From the NCBI GenBank assembly GCA_001247695.2, contig LGRX02033428.1, positions 20,879 to 84,878 of the forward strand: a stretch of DNA of 64,000 bases, given 5' to 3'. The notes beneath the pieces were generated by a model that saw only the letters and a list, made by a program, of their open reading frames with translations, did no database searches and was not told where the DNA came from. Made by a program: the position numbers and the translations under genes. The DNA comes from Cymbomonas tetramitiformis. Its lineage: Eukaryota; Chlorophyta; Pyramimonadophyceae; Pyramimonadales; Pyramimonadaceae. How positions within the stretch are numbered: position 1 is the stretch's first letter; each line of letters begins with the position of its first letter. Of the stretch, positions 58,101 through 64,000 are shown piece by piece.

Positions 58101-61100
58101 TATATATCACGAGGCATTTCATTAGTGCACATTAAACAATTGAAGTGCAACAAAGATCATCAGCTCTGCATCATACCAAAAGGTTGAGTTATTGTCAATT
58201 GATTTTTCAGACACCATTTCTCAGAGGTCTATTCATCATGAAAGACTGTGCAATCATGGCTATTCAGCCTCCGACATAGCTAACATAGCTATTTAGCTTA
58301 TGACCCAACCGTTGTTAAGCAGCCTCCACGCCATATGGCTGAAAAATGGCAAGCAATCTCTTCGGTCATTCTTGGGCATAGAGCAATCAAGCACAGCCAA
58401 TCCAGGATGTTTATCCCGAAATTCTCCAAGAGTTATTCATGTTTTTCATGTGTCATATGAAAACAGCTAATACCGCCTATGATGGGAATTATCTCCTTCA
58501 GCGAGGGGAAGTGGTTATGCTGTAAAGTTGACCAATCTGATCATCATAAAAGTGACAGATTTGAGAAAATCGATTGAAACTTGTATTGAAAATTACTATT
58601 CTTTACAATGAGGTATTGCACCTAAGGAAATAAAGGTTTCATCGTCGGAAATAGGAAAAGACTTTTACATTGACTCTAGTTCCTGAATCCAGAATCGCAT
58701 AGAAAAAATGTTCTATTCTGTGCATATAGAAAGTACATTAGATTCAAATTCTGAGCATGCAAGTGGACTTGAATTCACTCGGGTTTGTACTAAGTTGCAA
58801 TTGTCCAAAGTTTTTTCTGACATCATTACTTATTTGTGGAATAGCATACAATGGTATAAACCATCCACATATAGATTGACACCATATTTGCAATTTCATA
58901 ACATTTTGGCACATAAGACAAGCATGCTTCATTGAGGAATAAAGACTCTTTGAAAGCTCATTCGGGAATGTTCATAAATTTGTTGCCTCTACCATTAGGC
59001 CACGAAGTCTTGGGAAAAGCCATGGCGGAACTCGAACCCGCAATCTGCAGCTGGTTTCCAAGCGCAGTTCATCCTCATTCTGGAAAGTGACAGAAATTTT
59101 ATAGTCATAAAACAAGTCACAATTCTATCGGATTGAAATGACACATTCATCATTCATACTTCTTTATCATAACAAGTCTCTGAATAGTGTTTGCCCAAAA
59201 ATAAAATGGGCACCATTGAGATAAGTGATAATGTGCTGAAGAATATACACATATCACTAGACAATGCCATGTTCTATTCATAATGAAATGACATGTCAGC
59301 CATCCATCAACTACGAAAATACAATTCGTAGTAAGTTGTTGTCATTACGGACACTTCTTGATTGACTCTCTATTAGCTTCGATACCAAAGTTAACTTCAG
59401 TACCATCACTGATTTCATTGTTCATTATGACAATCATTATCCAGAAACATTGTCTAAGTTGGGCACACTATAGTGACCCTGAACTGACAATGTATGTGGG
59501 CTGCAACCCAACGACTGTATTTGACATCATCTGGCATTTGCCACATTCAAAATCGTCAGGCATATTGCCAATATGACGTAGAGAGAATCAATGTTCAAAT
59601 TGACATTGTTACCTCTAAAGCATTCGATGAGTAATCTCAGCCTGATTCTCTATCAAACCATTTTTTACATAACATAATGATTGAATAACATCCTCCATCA
59701 CCATCTGATTGGTTTGATACATCTCTTTTTACGAGGGGGAGGAAGAGTATAGATTCATTCATTTTCATACAGCTGCCACAAATTGATTTACATCATTGTG
59801 ATTTTGCTTGGAAGATTAAAAATCTTATCAAAAGTTCCAGCATCTGTGTATAGCAGCCATGAAGTTGATGACACGGTACATCATGCCGATTGAAACATCA
59901 AATGAAGTCTTATTTGACTTATTGACACATAAAGTTCATTATGAAGAAATCATAGATGCATATTTCTCCGGCTCTATCATATTATAGGGGCACTGACATA
60001 GGAGAACGATGGTTTTTCAAATGTAAATAAGCTATATTATAAGCTTACGACCATCACTTTGACGTCAATAGCCTGAGATGCTGATTGTCGAAATTCAAGA
60101 GTTGAAGGATTCGTTGAATCAACCTCGATTCATGTGTTTTGATTCATAAATTGTTGATCCATGGTTTCTCCCCAAATCTAGAGAAGCTGGCACACAAGTT
60201 GTTGCCAATGTCTTAAGGAAAGCATCTGAGCAAAGGATTGCCAGTTGTGCCATTAGGCATCGAATACCATGAACAACAAAGCCGAGTGAGTAAATCCGCC
60301 ACTCTAGCTATTTGCCCGTCATTCCTTCCAGGTTCATGACAAGAGACAATTCATCAAAGTCATACACCAATGCATAAGTCACATGCATGGTTGCACAGTT
60401 TGTATCCGAATGCCATTCCATCAAGGTTAAGCATCTTGACAGTAACTCTGGCCAACCAAAAGCCTTTCCTTCGGATATCTTGAGCATTCTCATTTCCAGC
60501 TCCATTATGGACTAGGAAGCATCATGACTGTGCCTCGCCAAGACGCTAAACCTCAAACCCGCACACTTGAGGCGAGCCTTATGAGACAGTGACCTTTGGC
60601 TTGTGGGGCGTCAACCCCTTATCAAATCCTGAACATTTGTTAACACCTGGATAAATTTATCATGATGCAACTTAAGTGGGATTATAAGTTCCACATAATC
60701 ATATTGTCTACGTATGCTGAAGGCATAACTGCCGCATATGATCACAATAGGTCGCAGCTTCTATAACATTATGGCTTCTGAGTCAAAAGCTGATAGCCAA
60801 TGACTTTTTGCCAAAAATTGCCGACCATATAATAATCAGGCCGTGGAAACATGTACCCAAGAGGTTTTCGTCCATCGGACACATATATATATATCAGGGC
60901 TGCATCCCAAGAACTGCAGGGCTGCATCCCAAGAACTGCGATGCGCCTTCGGTGCAATGGGCTGCAACCCGAGAACTGCAGGGTTATATCCCTAACATTT
61001 TTACCCTGCATCAAATTGATATGACAGGAGCAGGAATTGATCCTTCCTTGCTAAGGTGTAGTGAGCCTTGTATAAATCATACCCTTACACAGATACGCAT

Positions 61101-61865
61101 ATGCGGGTACCAATATCTGTGAAAAACTGCTAATGCTACCTTTGCCAGCCGTGGTTTGTCATCGGACTTTTGGCCAATCATCCGCAGCTACCGGAGATTG
61201 AGGTAGACGGAGTTGTGATCCTGAGTTGTGCTTGACAAACATAACTAAACAAATTTCACATTAGTACGTGGCGAATCCATTCTCACTCATCGCGATAGAT
61301 GTTCGTCAAAGCGCGCGTACCGGACCGAAAAAAAAAAAGGAGTTTGGCAGGCGGGTGAGGATTTAAAGTGGACTTATAAAGACCCTCCGATATCTCGTAA
61401 GCAGGGCCTCCTCCGCTGCATTAAAAAGAAGCCATTTCGAAATGTTCGGAAGGGGCTCTCCATAGTATTCCTGTGAACTTCGGGGGAGTAAGCTCTCTGA
61501 AGGGAGGAAGAGGTGGATGCATTATAGCCGAGAATCGTTCGTTAAATCGTCGATCATCGAGTGTCGACGGCAAGCGCAAATAACTATCCGTAACGTAAAC
61601 CTCGGAAGATACCTTGAAACGTCACTCTGAACTACGATACGCAATTCATGGGGGCTACATCCTAAGAACTGTAGGGCTAAAATGCCTAAGGTGAGGGACT
61701 AAAGTGGACTCAGTTCCCCCCAATAACCTAAAAACACCATGAGGGACGCCTCAAATCGGTGTAAGAAGACTGGTACCAGCAAGAAGCGACAACAACAAAG
61801 ACATCATAGACATATACAAAGGTATGCCCGTTGTGAGGTCACAACTCTTTTAAGAGGGGAGATGG
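55101..61865 (+). other. Outer LTR element interior, right part, non-coding
   Basis: Aligns with 35653-42537 of the inner element along nearly its full length with many substitutions and small indels. It carries the same TGTAACACCC words (55436-55655), hairpin motifs (55876, 57288, 59495, 60897), the second structured block (about 56380-56490) and purine tracts. No supported gene. Confidence 0.8.
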
Positions 61866-62563
61866 TGTTAGGGTCATGACCGATGACATACATGTCATAC
61901 ATGTCATACGTGTCATACCTGTCAGACATGTCATATCATGTCATGTCATGTCATGTCGGTCATGTCATATATTATTATGACAGTCGGTCGCGTCATATAT
62001 TATTATGACAGTCGACAGTATGGTCGACCATGACTGTACATGTCGAGTCGTGTCATATATTATTATGACAGTCGTCAGTACGGTCGACCATGACTGTACA
62101 TGTCGAGTCGTGTCATATATTATTATGACAGTCGTCAGTACGGTCGACGATGACTGTACATGTCGCCAGATGATAATGTCACATCATCTGGCATCCCTGT
62201 CATCGAGAGTTCGTACGTCGAACTCGAAGATGGCAAAGCAAAGATACATCTTGAATACAAACAAGAACCATCTTGGCTTTTAAGCATGTGCGGAACACGC
62301 ATGCACAGTATGAACGAACTAGTCGTTATTACAATACTGGTCGTTCAACCTACGTCTCGGGTTCACAACCCAATGGCGGTACCATCTAAGATGATGGGAG
62401 ACGTATGGTACAAAAGTGAGGAAGCGTTGTGCTTCAGCAGATCTTCTTACAGAGACTGCACTCACAACCCGCTATTACGTACACTCGCATTGCTGTCCAA
62501 CTTTGCAGTGTTTATTTGTATATTGATAATATATTCACGGCGCCTGTTTATCCCGCCGTATCA
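61866..62563 (+). repeat. 3' LTR of outer element
   Basis: 698 bp; it matches 31844-32512. It has an additional copy of a roughly 62-bp unit containing GACAGTCGTCAGTACGGTCGA and a shorter ATGTC tract, which accounts for the length difference. Confidence 0.88.
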
Positions 62564-62568
62564 AATTT

Positions 62569-63590
62569 AGAATAAGTTTTCATGATTTTAGAATAACCCG
62601 TTTTCATGTTGAATTTAGAATAAGTTTTCTTGATGTCATCCGGCTATGACCGGTGGTCCTTTTCACGACTCGTGTTCAAATAATGTGCACACAGGTCAAA
62701 CGCTCTCGTTCACGGGGGACTAGATATCCAGTACTGCCCCCTGTATGACATTCCTCGATGCATGTGACAGACGCCGACTGCATCATTCGGCTCGAGACCG
62801 CGAGTCACAGCGATAGAGACCGCGAGCCACGTGTTAGAGTACTCGAGCATTACCGTAGCCGTACTCGTACAGCTTTACACAGCGCACGTAGCATAAGCTA
62901 CTTAGAGTTCTTAGACTCTCTTACTCTCATATGTTATATATTTTACAGACCTATATCACCCGTTTCAGCCTCATATTTTTGCGTACAACGATAATATTAA
63001 AACACTGATACACAGAATATTATACCCTGTATGTGTTTCAAACTATCTATAGGTTATGTTTGACCCGACGACGCACCACTGCAATTTCTGATCACACTCC
63101 GGATTACCACACTCTGTGAGCCAGCAGCTGCCTCCACACCGCCCCTGGGACACAGTGCCGATGAGGCCCTTGTGGGCACGCCCACCGATCACACCGTCTA
63201 TACTGACGGTGCAACCGCCGCCGACACCCCTACATCTCTCAGCACAGCTCTCGAGGCCGACACTACAGTGGCCCTATGTTCGGATAAACGTGACCTCCCC
63301 CGACGTAATTTACGCGTAAACACGTGTTTCCAAGGTTTTGAGATTTACGCGTAATGCGTAATGCATTATGTAGCGAAATAGCATTACCGTACAACCGGGA
63401 CATAATCGTACAATAAACCCTATAATATCGACATTTCTTATTACTTATCTACGGTAGTTATGTGCCGTAACTTACACACAAGACACAACTTAGGCCCCCT
63501 ACGTGCCTCGACATAGAACATACGGAAGCACACAAGTTCTCCCTACAAATTTAGGAATCGTAGGTAGGGCCATGTTTGCCTTGTATCTAC
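62569..63590. other. Flank of the outer element, no supported gene
   Basis: A repeated TTTAGAATAA...GTTTTC word (62565-62630) begins the stretch. A TTTACGCGTAA palindrome pair lies at about 63307-63355. Open frames of 60-80 codons show no motif. Confidence 0.4.
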
Positions 63591-63602
63591 CTTGTGTCTG
63601 GA

Positions 63603-63803
63603 TGGCCAAAAACCACGACCAGACATGGCCATGTTTAGTCAGTTTTTCCGCGGCGCAACACCACTCAAGTAGGGCCATGTTTGGTCGTGGTTTTTGGCCT
63701 TACTTACCCCTTACTTACCTTGTACCTACTCAATGTCTAACGCACCATACGTACGCCCGTGAATGCATGAATCACTTAGACATTGGGTAGATACAAGGTA
63801 AGT
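63603..63803. repeat. Two adjacent inverted repeats
   Basis: The first pairs GGCCAAAAACCACGACCA at 63603 with TGGTCGTGGTTTTTGGCC ending at about 63699 (about 25 of 26 bp). The second pairs CTTACCTTGTACCTACTC at about 63714 with its complement ending at about 63803 (25 of 27 bp). Confidence 0.85.
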
Positions 63804-64000
63804 ATGGCCATGTCTATACATAAACAAGGGTAAGTAGGGCCCTATCTATCATGTATCTATACTCAAGTACTGGGTAAGTATGGCCATGTCTATACATAAA
63901 CAAGGGTAAGTAGGGCCCTACCTATCATGTATCTGTACTCAAGTACAGGGTAAGTATGGCCATGTCTATACATAAACAAGGGTAAGTAGGGCCCTACCTA
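63798..64000. repeat. 76-bp tandem repeat running off the window
   Basis: Units start at 63798, 63874 and 63950 and contain GTAAGTATGGCCATGTC and AGTAGGGCCCTA. The array continues beyond the window end. Confidence 0.93.

Larger units (their letters stand above)
31844..62563 (+). mobile_element. Outer LTR retroelement, non-autonomous, interrupted by two insertions
   Basis: LTRs at 31844-32512 and 61866-62563 begin TGTTAGGGTCATGACC and end CCCGCCGTATCA, giving TG...CA ends. The flanking 5-bp target duplication is AATTT (31839-31843 and 62564-62568). TGG near the left LTR (32515) could start a primer binding site. The purine tract AAGAGGGGAGATGG ends at 61865. Subtracting the inner LTR element and the DNA transposon, with their duplications, leaves about 10.1 kb. 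No gag, protease, reverse transcriptase or integrase motif was seen in its own sequence, so it resembles a large retrotransposon derivative. Confidence 0.88.

Overview
The window is eukaryotic nuclear DNA, probably from a flagellated unicellular alga of the prasinophyte type. This is an inference from intron-rich genes with GT-AG and some GC-AG introns, short exons, a hyaluronan-mediated motility receptor (HMMR)-like gene, abundant GC-rich minisatellites in introns, and heavy, nested transposon load. No species-specific marker is visible. Base composition changes sharply: GC-rich and genic to about 23 kb, AT-rich from about 23 to 29 kb, then repeat-dominated to the end.

Genic part (1-27 kb). 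A multi-exon minus-strand gene runs from an ATG at 11594 to at least 1180. It joins a PGPGEY (SHIPPO-type) N-terminus, a very long coiled coil with a 15-residue repeat array, and the HMMR C-terminal signature. Divergent from it is a plus-strand Sel1-repeat gene (six phase-consistent exons, 13573-16117, end not found). Between 16.3 and 23 kb lie minisatellites, a decayed reverse transcriptase fragment, an array of 201-bp repeats and a last exon with a tandemly duplicated 3' end. A single-exon minus-strand fatty acid desaturase-like gene sits at 25601-26920.

Repeat part (27-64 kb). After a SINE-like unit, a perfect 32-bp-arm palindrome and a broken element with a BED-like zinc finger, 31.8-62.6 kb is one nested structure. 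(1) An outer LTR element (31844-62563, 5-bp target duplication AATTT). (2) A related LTR element inside it (32842-43163, duplication ACAGT). (3) A 10.25-kb DNA transposon (44845-55096, duplication ATCA) also inside the outer element; its empty site is preserved in the inner LTR element. Both LTR elements are about 10.1-10.3 kb without insertions and carry no recognisable gag or pol; what they share is structured, conserved non-coding sequence.

The DNA transposon is the most notable system. It has roughly 1-kb inverted ends built of 173-bp tandem repeats with GAAGT motifs spaced exactly 10 bp apart. Two divergent spliced genes, a DDE-type transposase-like protein (about 1025 aa) and a PHD-finger/poly-Q protein (about 1124 aa), flank a seven-copy 104-bp promoter array with TGACGTCA and TATA boxes. 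The last 1.4 kb holds further palindromes and a 76-bp tandem array.
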